Shown here: positions 1-9,923 of the stretch, one piece after another
How the letters are laid out: each line of letters begins with the position of its first letter
Position numbering within the stretch: position 1 is the first letter of the stretch
Assembly (NCBI GenBank): GCA_030595325.1
Contig: JAUVDN010000003.1
Span: forward strand, 1-61,544
DNA length: 61,544 nucleotides
Direction: 5' to 3'
Source of the DNA: Gammaproteobacteria bacterium
GTDB lineage: Bacteria; Pseudomonadota; Gammaproteobacteria; SZUA-229
Notes under the pieces: model-generated
What the model was told of the DNA's origin: nothing
The model's input: only the letters and a program-made list of their open reading frames with translations
The model's database searches: none
Translations under genes and position numbers: made by a program

Positions 1-2
1 TT

Positions 3-101
3 CACCACAGAGGACACGGAGGTTTTTTATTGTTAACCGCGCCGCAGGCGCGTTTAACAATAATAAGGCTTTCCTCTGTGACCTCCGTGTCCTCTGTGGT
101 G
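3..101. repeat. Nested palindromic intergenic repeat (21-bp perfect outer arms 3-23/81-101; inner hairpin 30-60)
   Basis: caccacagaggacacggaggt ... acctccgtgtcctctgtggtg, with inner ttgttaaccgcgccgcaggcgcgtttaacaa. Confidence 0.9.
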
Positions 102-224
102 AGTAGCTTTTAAAGTTTTTGACTTTGTCAGCTATGACTCAACAGCGGTCATTAGACTGATTACCTACTTCCTGTAGGCAAAGCTTCCGCTCCTGCTCAC
201 GCTCCTTACCTACATCCTGTAGGC

Positions 225-255
225 AAAAAAAAGGCCGCCTATGGCGACCTTTTTA
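225..255 (-). terminator. Rho-independent terminator downstream of hfq
   Basis: aaaaaggccgcctatggcgacctttttat stem-loop with flanking A/T tracts. Confidence 0.7.
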
Positions 256-288
256 TATTATCAAAGTATATCGTCAATGCAATTATAC

Positions 289-549
289 TCAATTATTACC
301 CTCTCCGTCAGCATCACTGCCTTCATCATCGCCATCACTCCACTTTATCTGTCGTGATGGTACAACCGTAGAAATTGCATGTTTATAAACCATCTGCGTC
401 ACTGTATTTTTTAACAGTACCGCAAACTGATCAAAAGATTCGATTTGTCCCTGCAGCTTAATGCCGTTCACCAGAAAGATAGAGACAGGTACCCTCTCTC
501 TTCGTAGCGCGTTTAAATAAGGGTCTTGTAAGTGGTGCCCTTTTGACAT
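289..549 (-). CDS. hfq: RNA chaperone Hfq (start moved to internal Met of the 289..591 ORF)
   Basis: [48 protein letters not shown]...[12 protein letters not shown]; next to miaA. Confidence 0.98.
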   Translation of the reverse strand: MSKGHHLQDPYLNALRRERVPVSIFLVNGIKLQGQIESFDQFAVLLKNTVTQMVYKHAISTVVPSRQIKWSDGDDEGSDADGEGNN

Positions 550-635
550 AGTTGATTCCCCGTTATTGTTTTTATCATAGGGTATAGACATACTTACTTG
601 CTAACAGTTCTCCTGTGCAAGCAGTTGTCACACCC

Positions 636-1610
636 TTATGATAGTAAAATTTTGAGGTTTTTCAGTACTTTCGGCGTATTTAATGCATTTGGCTCGATAA
701 AATTGCAATCTGACTCTTTTCGCAGCCAGGTCATCTGGCGTTTTGCCAACTGAGCAGTGGCAATGATGGCCTTTTCGCGCATTTCATCATAATCATAATC
801 ACCTGCGAGATAAGCCCAAACCTGACGGTAACCAACAGCTCGTATCGAGGGCATATTGGCATTTAGATCACCACGTTTATACAATGTTTCCACTTCATCG
901 ACAAAACCCTGCTGCAACATAAGATCAAACCGCTGCGTTATACGTTTGCGCAACTCAACACGATCATCAGGCATTAAAGTGATTTTAATACGTCGATATG
1001 GAAAGCCAGATTCTAATTGTTTTTGCTCCTGCTCTGCCCAAAATTCGGTTAATGTTTTTCCAGTAAAATCAAATAGTTCTAACGCTCTTTTAATCCTTTG
1101 CGGATCATTAGGATGAATGCGTTCAGCCGAGACAGGGTCGACTGTTTTCAAGCGCTCGTGCATGGCGACAAGACCTCTGGTTTCAGCTTCCAGCTCTATC
1201 GCAGCTTTTATTGATTCATCAACATCCGGCATATCTGCCATGCCCTTTTGCAGGGCATTAAAATACAACATGGTACCGCCAACCAATATTGAAGTATGAT
1301 TATTTTCGGCACTTTGCTGCATAAAATTTAAAGCATCATGACGAAACTGACCTGCTGAATAAACCTCAGCCGGGTCAATAATATCGATGAGTTCGTGCGG
1401 TGAATTCTTTAAGGTTTGACTATCAGGTTTAGCGGTACCGATATCCATACCACGGTAGACCAGTGCTGAATCCACACTGATCAAATCACTGTCTATTTCA
1501 TTATATATAGCAATGGCCAGATCGGTTTTACCCGTTGCAGTAGCACCCATAATAAAGATGCTGATAGGTGAGTCTGCTTTTGAACCTGACTGTATGATTA
1601 AGTCATTCAT
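636..1610 (-). CDS. miaA: tRNA dimethylallyltransferase MiaA
   Basis: GATATGKTDLAIAI P-loop, DSALVYRGMDIGTAKP; synteny with hfq/mutL. Confidence 0.98.
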   Translation of the reverse strand: MNDLIIQSGSKADSPISIFIMGATATGKTDLAIAIYNEIDSDLISVDSALVYRGMDIGTAKPDSQTLKNSPHELIDIIDPAEVYSAGQFRHDALNFMQQSAENNHTSILVGGTMLYFNALQKGMADMPDVDESIKAAIELEAETRGLVAMHERLKTVDPVSAERIHPNDPQRIKRALELFDFTGKTLTEFWAEQEQKQLESGFPYRRIKITLMPDDRVELRKRITQRFDLMLQQGFVDEVETLYKRGDLNANMPSIRAVGYRQVWAYLAGDYDYDEMREKAIIATAQLAKRQMTWLRKESDCNFIEPNALNTPKVLKNLKILLS

Positions 1611-1633
1611 AGTCTACAAATCTTGTAACTTAC

Positions 1634-3490
1634 CTATTGACCACGCATAAACATCTTATCTAACTCAGCGATGCTTAGCTGAATCCATGTTGGCCTACCA
1701 TGGTTACACTGGCCACTGCGTTCCGTTATTTCCATATCACGCAACAGTGCATTCATTTCTTCGAGTGTTAATTTACGGTTAGCCCGTATTGATCCATGAC
1801 ACGCCATAGTAGACAGAATTTCATTAATTTCCTGTTCAATTCTTGAGCTAGTGCCATGAGTTAACAAATCGGATAAAACATCTCGTAACAGCGTTTCAAT
1901 ATCACTGTTTGATAACACGACGGGAATCTGGCGAAGTTTAATGCTCTCTTCTGCCACTCTATCGACTTCAAAACCTAATTGGGTAAATACTTCGCTATGC
2001 TCTTCAACTAACTGCGCTTCTTTGTTGCTGACGGCTATCACCAGTGGCACTAGCAGAGGCTGCGATCTAATGCCTTCACCAGCACGAGCTGTCTTTAAAC
2101 GCTCATACGTTATCCGCTCATGTGCTGCATGCATGTCTACCAGAACCATGCCCTGTGCATTCTCAGCCAATATATAGATACCATGTAGCTGAGCACGGGC
2201 ATATCCCAGGGCAGGCATATCTTCAGCTGTTGCCTCAGGTAAAGCCTGATTTTTTGCCAATTTTTCCGGAACAAAATTGGCGTAACTGCGCTGCTGTTCT
2301 GCTATCGAATGTTTTGTTGCAGCAAATGGCATTGCCGCTTGCAATGGTTGATGGGACGATTGCCGTAGTGACCCGCCCATTCGTGTTCCTGTCGTTTCTT
2401 GAACAGGATAAGGGGTAGCCGAACCGCTAGAGCCCGTACTACCGGAAAAATGCTGCATTTCATGCGCTGAGGTGTCGTCTGTGCTTATTTCAGCCAGACT
2501 TTTGTGTATCGCACGAAACAAAAAATTATGTATTTCACGGCTCTGTCTAAACCTGACCTCGTGCTTGCCCGGGTGCGCATTGACATCGACCATTGCAGGG
2601 TTACATTCAAAAAATAAAACATAAGCAGGATGCCGGCCATGAAATAGAACATCTGAGTAAGCCTGTCTTACTGCATGGGTAATAAGGCGATCTCTCACGA
2701 CACGACCATTAACGTAAAAGTACTGCATGTCGGCCTGACTACGAGAAAACGTTGGCTGAGCAATCCAGCCCCACAAGCGTAATCCTTCATATTCAAAATC
2801 CATATGAACAGCCTGCTCGATAAAAGCCGGCCCAAGAATATCGGCGATACGCTTTTCTTGCTCCAGCTGTGAATTTGCAGCACGCAAAGCTTTAACGACA
2901 CGTTGGTTATGGCGCAGCGAGATATCAACATCAAAGCGACTCAGTGAAATTCGTTTTACGACATCATCCAGATGAGAAAACTCTGTTTTTTCGGTGCGGA
3001 GGAATTTTCGCCTGGCAGGGATATTAAAAAACAGATCTCGCACTTCTATAGTCGTACCGGGGTTATTGGCTGCTGGTGCAATTTCACTGGCCTGACTGTT
3101 ATTCATCGACAACTGCCAGGTCTCATCACCACCCTTCCAGCATGAGGTCAGCTGTAACTGGCTCACAGAAGCAATACTCGGTAGCGCTTCACCACGAAAG
3201 CCTAGACTAGTTATTTCTTCCAGATCATCGATAGAGTGAATTTTACTGGTGGCGTGTGGTGACAATGACAACACCAAGTCATCTTTGTGAATACCGCTAC
3301 CGTTATCAGTGATTCTGATAAGTTTAGTGCCACCTTTTTCTATATCAATAACGATTTTGGTAGCACCGGCATCCAGACTATTTTCTAATAACTCCTTTAC
3401 AACAGACGCCGGTCGCTCGACCACCTCACCGGCGGCTATTTGATTAACCAATTGTACTGGCATCGGTTGAATTCGACTTTGTGTTGTCAT
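1634..3490 (-). CDS. mutL: DNA mismatch repair protein MutL
   Basis: IAAGEVVERPASVVKELLENSLDAGAT, DNGSGI, GFRGEALPSIASV; C-terminal ACHGSIRANRKL...CNHGRPT. Confidence 0.99.
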   Translation of the reverse strand: MTTQSRIQPMPVQLVNQIAAGEVVERPASVVKELLENSLDAGATKIVIDIEKGGTKLIRITDNGSGIHKDDLVLSLSPHATSKIHSIDDLEEITSLGFRGEALPSIASVSQLQLTSCWKGGDETWQLSMNNSQASEIAPAANNPGTTIEVRDLFFNIPARRKFLRTEKTEFSHLDDVVKRISLSRFDVDISLRHNQRVVKALRAANSQLEQEKRIADILGPAFIEQAVHMDFEYEGLRLWGWIAQPTFSRSQADMQYFYVNGRVVRDRLITHAVRQAYSDVLFHGRHPAYVLFFECNPAMVDVNAHPGKHEVRFRQSREIHNFLFRAIHKSLAEISTDDTSAHEMQHFSGSTGSSGSATPYPVQETTGTRMGGSLRQSSHQPLQAAMPFAATKHSIAEQQRSYANFVPEKLAKNQALPEATAEDMPALGYARAQLHGIYILAENAQGMVLVDMHAAHERITYERLKTARAGEGIRSQPLLVPLVIAVSNKEAQLVEEHSEVFTQLGFEVDRVAEESIKLRQIPVVLSNSDIETLLRDVLSDLLTHGTSSRIEQEINEILSTMACHGSIRANRKLTLEEMNALLRDMEITERSGQCNHGRPTWIQLSIAELDKMFMRGQ

Positions 3491-3550
3491 GACAATAAAG
3501 AGTAATTATTCAGTTGCTGAACAGTTTATCGTATTTTCACTGTCAGAATA

Positions 3551-6247
3551 CTATTGAGGAACAGCCTTTTCCCTAATGGATAAATTAAAGTCCATGCCAC
3601 TCTTAAATTGATCATCCGAGGTAATACTAAACGGCAGTTCAAGCTCAGCCAGCAACCCTAACTCATCAATCTGTTTTGGTGACACCCTGACACTATAGCT
3701 GCCCAGAGGTACATTACTTATCACATAAAAACCATCGTATTCAGTTGTGGCAGAACGAATAACCTGACCAGACTTATCAATAACTTCCACTTTCACACGG
3801 CCTGTACCAATCGATTTATTATTTTTAACCAGATAAACGGTGCCATCAATTTCGCCTCGCATAAACACAGGGAAATCAAGCTGCATAGCTTGACCAGGTC
3901 TTGGTACGATACGCATACCATCGAGCGCTGCAGTCCATAATGGATCACTAAGAGTTGCCTTTTTAATCGCAAGGTTAGCTGGCTTATACTCTGGTATGCC
4001 TGTGATATAGGCAATGCCATTCTCGTCAGTTTTTGTTTTTATATAACCATTATTAAGAGTAAAACCAACATCTTCTATAGGTTCATCGCCACTATTAAAC
4101 AAACCATCCTGATTATTATCCAAAAATACTCTTGCTGAAACACTACCACGCCCGGCAATAGCAATAGCATGAGGCTCCCAATTTTTCTTTCTGGGTTCAC
4201 GCCCAAGTCCAATAGCAAATCTAGCATCAAGGCTATACACATCGTCACTGTCATACCTTACACCCAATGACAAATTGTATTTACCAAGGGCTTTGGAAGC
4301 CGACGCACTCACTTGTGTTAAATCTGCAACCAGTGAATGATTTAAAGTATAAGTAAACTGAAATTGCTTATAAAGTTGTGGTCTTACTGTTATATCAACA
4401 TTTTTGATCCCTTCAACCGGTTCAAAATCATAATTTATTGTACCTCGAACACTTACAGAATCTATGTAGCTACTTATACCAAATGCACCGGTGAATGTGT
4501 TTGCTGAGACCGAGTTATCCACATATGTAAGTTGATTAGTCAAAGACAAACCATAGGTTTGAAGTGATAACAGATTAATCAATTCCTTTCTATCATTACC
4601 CGTAACAAAATCTGATAGCCTCAATTCCAGACTAAATGGTATCCTCGGCAAAAAAGAAGGCGGTATCGTTGTGTCAATGCGTAGCTCAGTATTAGTCTTA
4701 AATTCTTGCGCAGACAGTTGATACTCTTCACTAAAAAACTGATTCAAAAAGGTATGGTTAAATTTAAATACCGTTCCACCAAAACCTGTTTGCAAATCTA
4801 TGTTGACCGCTTCACCGCCATCAACATCATCTATTACATCTAGTGTTGCAAAGAGTGATTCCCAGTATCCCCTTATTCCTACCTGCAAATAGTTATGTTG
4901 CTCCACTGTAGTTGCTGAAAGATTAAGCGGTATGCTTGCTCCAATGAAGCTTGCAGATATCTGATCAGTCAAACCAATATCATACTGCGCAGTTGCCCGG
5001 CTACCACCCTCTTCATTATCAGATGCAAGCACACGATAATTGTGCTGCCCTTTTTTCGTCAAAGACTCGCCTAGCTCAAAAACTTCTTCCTGTTCACGTA
5101 CCTGACCTTGAGGACCATAAAATACAAGTCTGAAATAATTTCTACCAAATAAAATAGGTACCTCATCAAAATCATACAAACCTTCAACCGGAGTCGACTG
5201 ATAACCGATGAGCCTATCATTATGATAAAGCTCAACTTCCCAGCCAGGTAAAAGGTTGCCTTGAAAACGATGACGATCATATTCAGCCTGCTGATTTAAT
5301 GGGAAATTACTGATTAGTGCACCAGGTTCCTGTTCACCAGGAATGGTAATATTTTTTAACCTTGGCTCAAAGATGTGCCCCATTGAATACTCTGTTGCAT
5401 TAGCAAAACCCAACAGACCTCTTTCAGGGTCTTTTTTTCCTAAGGTAAACCTATATTCATCCAGCACATCATCTTCAGAAGCAAACAAGAACAAAGACGA
5501 TGACATTCCAAGTAAATCAGCCGTAATGTACGTTGTAGAATTCAACGTATTAGCAGAACCAGAATCTCCATAGCGGTTAGTACTTTCAAAGGTTTGGTCA
5601 ATAAAAGGTACATTGAACATATCATAGGGTTCGTAATGATAGGGGTAATACACATTATCTGCATTCAAATTTGATCGGGTTCTTGCAATTTTTTCTTCGC
5701 GCTTTATCCGTTCAATAAATGGAAATGGATCTTTTGATTTAAACGTAATTAATGATGCAAATAAGTCAGCATTAATAGTTATATCAAACCATTTAGAAAG
5801 CAGGCTGCCATCAATATAAATATCATCGTCCAACACATAAACTAACGATTTATTATATGTTCGGCTTACACCCTTTAAAATAACCTCACCTCTTGATGTA
5901 TCCAGGTAAAAGCTATTTTCTTCTTTGATTACGAAACCTTTGGCTATTCCATTTCCAATATCCACCTCTACAGCCAGATCCAGTATCTCTGACATATAAC
6001 CCAGTGGCAGCAGCAAGTAATCCTTTCGTTGATAGGTAGGAAGAATGTCTTCGAGTTTATACTTTTCAACCTGCATCTGAAGAATGCGAAGGTCTTCATC
6101 ACGTGGCGACCACTTATCTGTAGATGTATTTTGTGCTATTGATACTGTTGTAAAAAACAGTAATGATAAAAATAGAATTGAATAACGAACGAAGCGCACA
6201 GACTTCTTCCCCAGTTTATTAGGGAACCGAAAGTCTTGATTCAGCAA
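3551..6247 (-). CDS. Outer-membrane usher-like protein with C-terminal carboxypeptidase-regulatory/SdrD-like domains (chaperone-usher pathway)
   Basis: Signal peptide, beta-strand-rich 898 aa, GRGSVSARVFLDNNQDGLFNSGDEPIEDVGFTL motif; overlaps a PapD-like chaperone gene. Confidence 0.72.
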   Translation of the reverse strand: MLNQDFRFPNKLGKKSVRFVRYSILFLSLLFFTTVSIAQNTSTDKWSPRDEDLRILQMQVEKYKLEDILPTYQRKDYLLLPLGYMSEILDLAVEVDIGNGIAKGFVIKEENSFYLDTSRGEVILKGVSRTYNKSLVYVLDDDIYIDGSLLSKWFDITINADLFASLITFKSKDPFPFIERIKREEKIARTRSNLNADNVYYPYHYEPYDMFNVPFIDQTFESTNRYGDSGSANTLNSTTYITADLLGMSSSLFLFASEDDVLDEYRFTLGKKDPERGLLGFANATEYSMGHIFEPRLKNITIPGEQEPGALISNFPLNQQAEYDRHRFQGNLLPGWEVELYHNDRLIGYQSTPVEGLYDFDEVPILFGRNYFRLVFYGPQGQVREQEEVFELGESLTKKGQHNYRVLASDNEEGGSRATAQYDIGLTDQISASFIGASIPLNLSATTVEQHNYLQVGIRGYWESLFATLDVIDDVDGGEAVNIDLQTGFGGTVFKFNHTFLNQFFSEEYQLSAQEFKTNTELRIDTTIPPSFLPRIPFSLELRLSDFVTGNDRKELINLLSLQTYGLSLTNQLTYVDNSVSANTFTGAFGISSYIDSVSVRGTINYDFEPVEGIKNVDITVRPQLYKQFQFTYTLNHSLVADLTQVSASASKALGKYNLSLGVRYDSDDVYSLDARFAIGLGREPRKKNWEPHAIAIAGRGSVSARVFLDNNQDGLFNSGDEPIEDVGFTLNNGYIKTKTDENGIAYITGIPEYKPANLAIKKATLSDPLWTAALDGMRIVPRPGQAMQLDFPVFMRGEIDGTVYLVKNNKSIGTGRVKVEVIDKSGQVIRSATTEYDGFYVISNVPLGSYSVRVSPKQIDELGLLAELELPFSITSDDQFKSGMDFNLSIREKAVPQ

Positions 6248-7097
6248 TCAAACCAGTTTTTTTATCTTTTCCAGGCATCAAATAAGTGATATGAAGTTCA
6301 CCATTTGACAAACTAAACTCTGGAGGAACTTTTAGTTTTATCTCAAGTTTTCTATGAGTGACTGAAGTGTAAACAGCAGCACCATTAACTCGGCCTACGA
6401 TGATTGGATCACCACCTTTCGGTGTATAGTAAACACGAAAGTCACCGTAAATTGATTTATTACCCGTGCGATTAATTTGCAAGGACAAACTTGATTGTGC
6501 TTTTACAGTATTCGATTGTTTTAATTCAAACCCACTCAAACTAACATCTGCATTTAACTTACCCTGTCTCACAATGACAGGAATAGTAATACCGACAACA
6601 GGTATTAATCGAATAGAGACTCCACCTTTAGATTCTGATGCCAGTTTATTAACATCAGTTACGGCGGCATCAGGAAGTGACTGGAACATCATGTGTGAGC
6701 GGTATTCACCGTCAGAAGTACCACTTTTTTTGCGTAACATCAAACGTACTGTTTGCGATTGGCCAGGCGCTAATGTAACTAACCGTGGCGAAAACCTAAC
6801 CATCTCATCAGAATATAAACCCGGCTCACCTTCCTTAATTACCTCAACACCACCTTCTGTGGTCATATTTTTTCGCACAAAGGATACTTTAAAGCGACCG
6901 CTGTCAGCACCATTATTGATAAGTGTTATTTGTTTGGTTCGCTCATTACCCTCAAACACAACACGTGTAGGCGTTACCATCAGTTGCGCTACGGCAAAAA
7001 CATTAAAACTAACCAATAGAAAACAACCAGCAATGCATGCGCTGATAAATTTCGATAAATAGCTGGATGGAGCGGTTAGTTTTGCTTCGTTTTTCAT
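6219..7097 (-). CDS. PapD-like periplasmic fimbrial chaperone
   Basis: LMVTPTRVVFEGNERTKQITLINNGADSGRFKVSFV..., RLVTLAPGQSQTVRLMLRK; 29-nt overlap with the usher-like ORF. Confidence 0.82.
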   Translation of the reverse strand: MKNEAKLTAPSSYLSKFISACIAGCFLLVSFNVFAVAQLMVTPTRVVFEGNERTKQITLINNGADSGRFKVSFVRKNMTTEGGVEVIKEGEPGLYSDEMVRFSPRLVTLAPGQSQTVRLMLRKKSGTSDGEYRSHMMFQSLPDAAVTDVNKLASESKGGVSIRLIPVVGITIPVIVRQGKLNADVSLSGFELKQSNTVKAQSSLSLQINRTGNKSIYGDFRVYYTPKGGDPIIVGRVNGAAVYTSVTHRKLEIKLKVPPEFSLSNGELHITYLMPGKDKKTGLIAESRLSVP

Positions 7098-7197
7098 TAT
7101 TTTTATTGAAACAGTAACAGTCGATTTTAAGATTACAATTTGTAACAGATAGGGGCCAATATTTTAGCCCCTATCACTATTTAACCATAGCCATTGA

Positions 7198-7716
7198 TTA
7201 TTGATAATCTACAGTAACAGAATACGAACCGGTATAGTCATCAGCAGCTTGATTGATACCTACAGCCACTGTTGCACCAATACTAAGCGTATCAATGTTA
7301 CCCGCATCAAGCGTTAAATCGCCATTAATACCGCCATCGTGCACAAAACCACTAACAGTCATTGTTTGACCAATGTTTGCGCCAGTCAGCGTAATAGAAG
7401 CAGCACCAAAATCAACAGTATAAAGCTTACCTGTCACGCCGGTTAATGCAAAATCACCAGGCGTCTGCGTACCCGAAGATGTAACAGTACTATTAGTAAC
7501 AGTACCATCTGCCCCTATCTGCACAGAGCCTGCTGCTGCCCCGGCAGCGATATCACCAAATGCCAGATCAGTTCCAGTTGTAATTGTCATAGGCTGAAGC
7601 ACTTTTGCGGTTGACGACCCGTTAGCCTGTGCAGCAATCACTGATGAAGAGATGCCTGCTGTGGTGATGGCAACGCCAGCGATTAATAATAATTTGTTCA
7701 TAATTGGTCTCTCCAA
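7198..7716 (-). CDS. DUF4402-type pilin-like secreted protein (putative major subunit)
   Basis: Signal peptide; LAFGDIAAGAAAGSVQIGADGTV ... LSIGATVAVG ... YTGSYSVTVDYQ C-terminus. Confidence 0.75.
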   Translation of the reverse strand: MERPIMNKLLLIAGVAITTAGISSSVIAAQANGSSTAKVLQPMTITTGTDLAFGDIAAGAAAGSVQIGADGTVTNSTVTSSGTQTPGDFALTGVTGKLYTVDFGAASITLTGANIGQTMTVSGFVHDGGINGDLTLDAGNIDTLSIGATVAVGINQAADDYTGSYSVTVDYQ

Positions 7717-7894
7717 TAATATAAAAATATGTCTATCTAGTTTTTATTCATTTTTATTCTGACTTGATTTATATTCAATCTTTAAACGCAAGTATAGGTC
7801 TCATCTCAAGTTAATCAAGTAATTAGCATTTGCTTATGTGACCTCATTCAAAATTCTTATTAACGGCTACTGCTCTAGCACTTAATCTAAGTGC

Positions 7895-8440
7895 TTAGTT
7901 ATAATCTATAGTTGCAGCCATTATTCCACTGTATGCGCCAAATGGCTGAAAGCTACCTACCCCAAGCGTCGCTCCTACGTTCATATTTTGTCTGCCGGCA
8001 GAATCTAACTGTCCATTTCCCGCAGGGATACTATTAAAATTACTGACAGTCATGCTATTTCCTGCAGCACTTGTAAGCACCACTGAATCAGGCAAAGTAA
8101 CGCTATAAAAAGCATTAGGCTCACCTGATACTTCATACAATGCTGGCGTTCCAAGTGTATTTCTATTTACCGTAACACCGCCAGTCGTAACGCGCGAACC
8201 ATCTGTTCCAATAACCACAGTACCGGGCTCTGAACTTGTTGCAATATCGCCAAATACGATGCCATTTTGTGCCACCAGATTAACTGTTGACACTATATTC
8301 GCTTCAACTGTTGCCGTAGTTGTAGCAGCTTGCGCTTCTCGTAAACACACTACTACTAACAGCAAAAAGCTGGCACTTGCACCAAGCACAAACAGTTGCT
8401 TCCACTGTAATCTAGACATTAACAAACTCGATGTTTCCAT
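7895..8440 (-). CDS. DUF4402-type pilin-like secreted protein
   Basis: IVFGDIATSSEPGTVVIGTDGS ... MNVGATLGVG ... YSGIMAATIDYN. Confidence 0.72.
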   Translation of the reverse strand: METSSLLMSRLQWKQLFVLGASASFLLLVVVCLREAQAATTTATVEANIVSTVNLVAQNGIVFGDIATSSEPGTVVIGTDGSRVTTGGVTVNRNTLGTPALYEVSGEPNAFYSVTLPDSVVLTSAAGNSMTVSNFNSIPAGNGQLDSAGRQNMNVGATLGVGSFQPFGAYSGIMAATIDYN

Positions 8441-8517
8441 GATTAAAAGTATAGTAATTTATGGTTAGAATGCTTCCATTTAAGACAAAACGTTGAAATC
8501 TCATGGCAAATGGCTCA

Positions 8518-9033
8518 TTAATATACAACAGTGACCGTATAGTTACCGGAATAACCTGACTGAGCATCTCCCGAGGTAGCCGTTAACGTACCACCCATCC
8601 TGATTTGCCCACCGGTTAGATCTTTTATTTTAAACGGATTAGTTAAAAGATTATTTGTGAGATTAGTAATCGTGATTGTGGTTGCTGGTGAACCACTAAG
8701 ATTGGCAATACTAATACTGGATGGCATAGTAAAAGTTACAAAACGTTTGTCACAATTTTTACCTACAGGAGTCAAAGTAATTATTGCTGGTGTCCCTGTA
8801 GTCCCACCCACTGGAACCAAACCAGAGTGCACCATAGCACCGTTAACATCCATGATAATTGAACCTGAGGTACCGCCAACATAAGTACCAAAATCCATTA
8901 CCGCAACAGACACGCCAAGATTATCATCGCATTCTGCAGCTGAAGGAGGTGGCTTAGCATGTGTTATCGGCATGACAAGCAAACAAAATATCATTAGCGA
9001 TATGCTTGAAAATGAATTTTTAAAGTTTTTCAT
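8518..9033 (-). CDS. DUF4402-type pilin-like secreted protein (divergent)
   Basis: MDFGTYVGGTSGSIIMDVNGA ... IRMGGTLTATSG ... YSGNYTVTVVY. Confidence 0.68.
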   Translation of the reverse strand: MKNFKNSFSSISLMIFCLLVMPITHAKPPPSAAECDDNLGVSVAVMDFGTYVGGTSGSIIMDVNGAMVHSGLVPVGGTTGTPAIITLTPVGKNCDKRFVTFTMPSSISIANLSGSPATTITITNLTNNLLTNPFKIKDLTGGQIRMGGTLTATSGDAQSGYSGNYTVTVVY

Positions 9034-9923
9034 TCTTTATTCGATACATTTATTTTTGTCATACGTACTAATCGTATATGCTTTGACCGTTCTTTTAAAT
9101 CGTTTAATGCAAGACCATTTCTGAAAAGGATATACCATGCTAATTCATCCTTATTACTGTTTTCCGTTGAAGTCCAGTACCAGCTAGGCATCGTCTCGGG
9201 GAAATATTGCTTGTTAATTTTTACACTTTCATCACCATTGTCTAAATATACAAGCGTCTGCATTTGATCCTTTGTTGGCAGATGCCAATCACTATGACCA
9301 CAATAGTTTTGCTCATTCATCGCTTTAACATAAGCGTGTGTATCGCATCCTGCCTCACCTTTACAGCGACCACCATTGGGAATGCCTTTAATCGTTGACC
9401 CTAAATAGTCAGAAATGTTTGGGTTATACCAAGAATATAAATTATTCGCATTTCTCATCGCATCATCTTTCGCTTTCACTTCCCACATTAAACTGTTCTT
9501 AGTGTCATGCACACATGTCCACTTTTTATTATCCTCTTCTAGAAAGTTACCTTTACTATCGTGTTTGATGTACTGCGCTTTAAACGCCTCGGTAATTCTC
9601 TCTTGATTAATTACTTCTTCAGGCTCAGGCGCAACCACAGTAACAGGCGTCATCACTAATGTTTTCCTTACCTTTGGTTTAGATTCAACTTTCTTCTGCT
9701 TTACAACTACTGGGGCTGGTTTAGATTTTTTTACGACTTTTTTAACTTCGACATAATCCTCTTTTAAATTAGGATGCTTGTTGATCTCGTTAAGAGATTT
9801 GATTACTTCTTTCAAGTCTGCCTCAACCTGTTTAATTTCAGTCAACGTCACAGTTTCAGGAGAGCGGTTGATAAAGCCACTGTTTGCCAGCAATACAATA
9901 ATTTGAGTAACCGCTATAAGCAT
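9030..9923 (-). CDS. Lcl/DUF1566 C-terminal domain protein with N-terminal TM anchor and Lys/Pro-rich linker; 5' end appears frameshifted
   Basis: TKNSLMWEVK..., CGHSDWHLPTKDQMQTLVYLDNGD..., YWTSTENSNKDELAWYILFRNG; ATGA overlap with the next gene. Confidence 0.72.
   Translation of the reverse strand: MLIAVTQIIVLLANSGFINRSPETVTLTEIKQVEADLKEVIKSLNEINKHPNLKEDYVEVKKVVKKSKPAPVVVKQKKVESKPKVRKTLVMTPVTVVAPEPEEVINQERITEAFKAQYIKHDSKGNFLEEDNKKWTCVHDTKNSLMWEVKAKDDAMRNANNLYSWYNPNISDYLGSTIKGIPNGGRCKGEAGCDTHAYVKAMNEQNYCGHSDWHLPTKDQMQTLVYLDNGDESVKINKQYFPETMPSWYWTSTENSNKDELAWYILFRNGLALNDLKERSKHIRLVRMTKINVSNKE

Noticed and set aside
6466-7062. 198-aa plus-strand ORF
   Set aside because: Antisense to the PapD-like chaperone gene, which has clear family features
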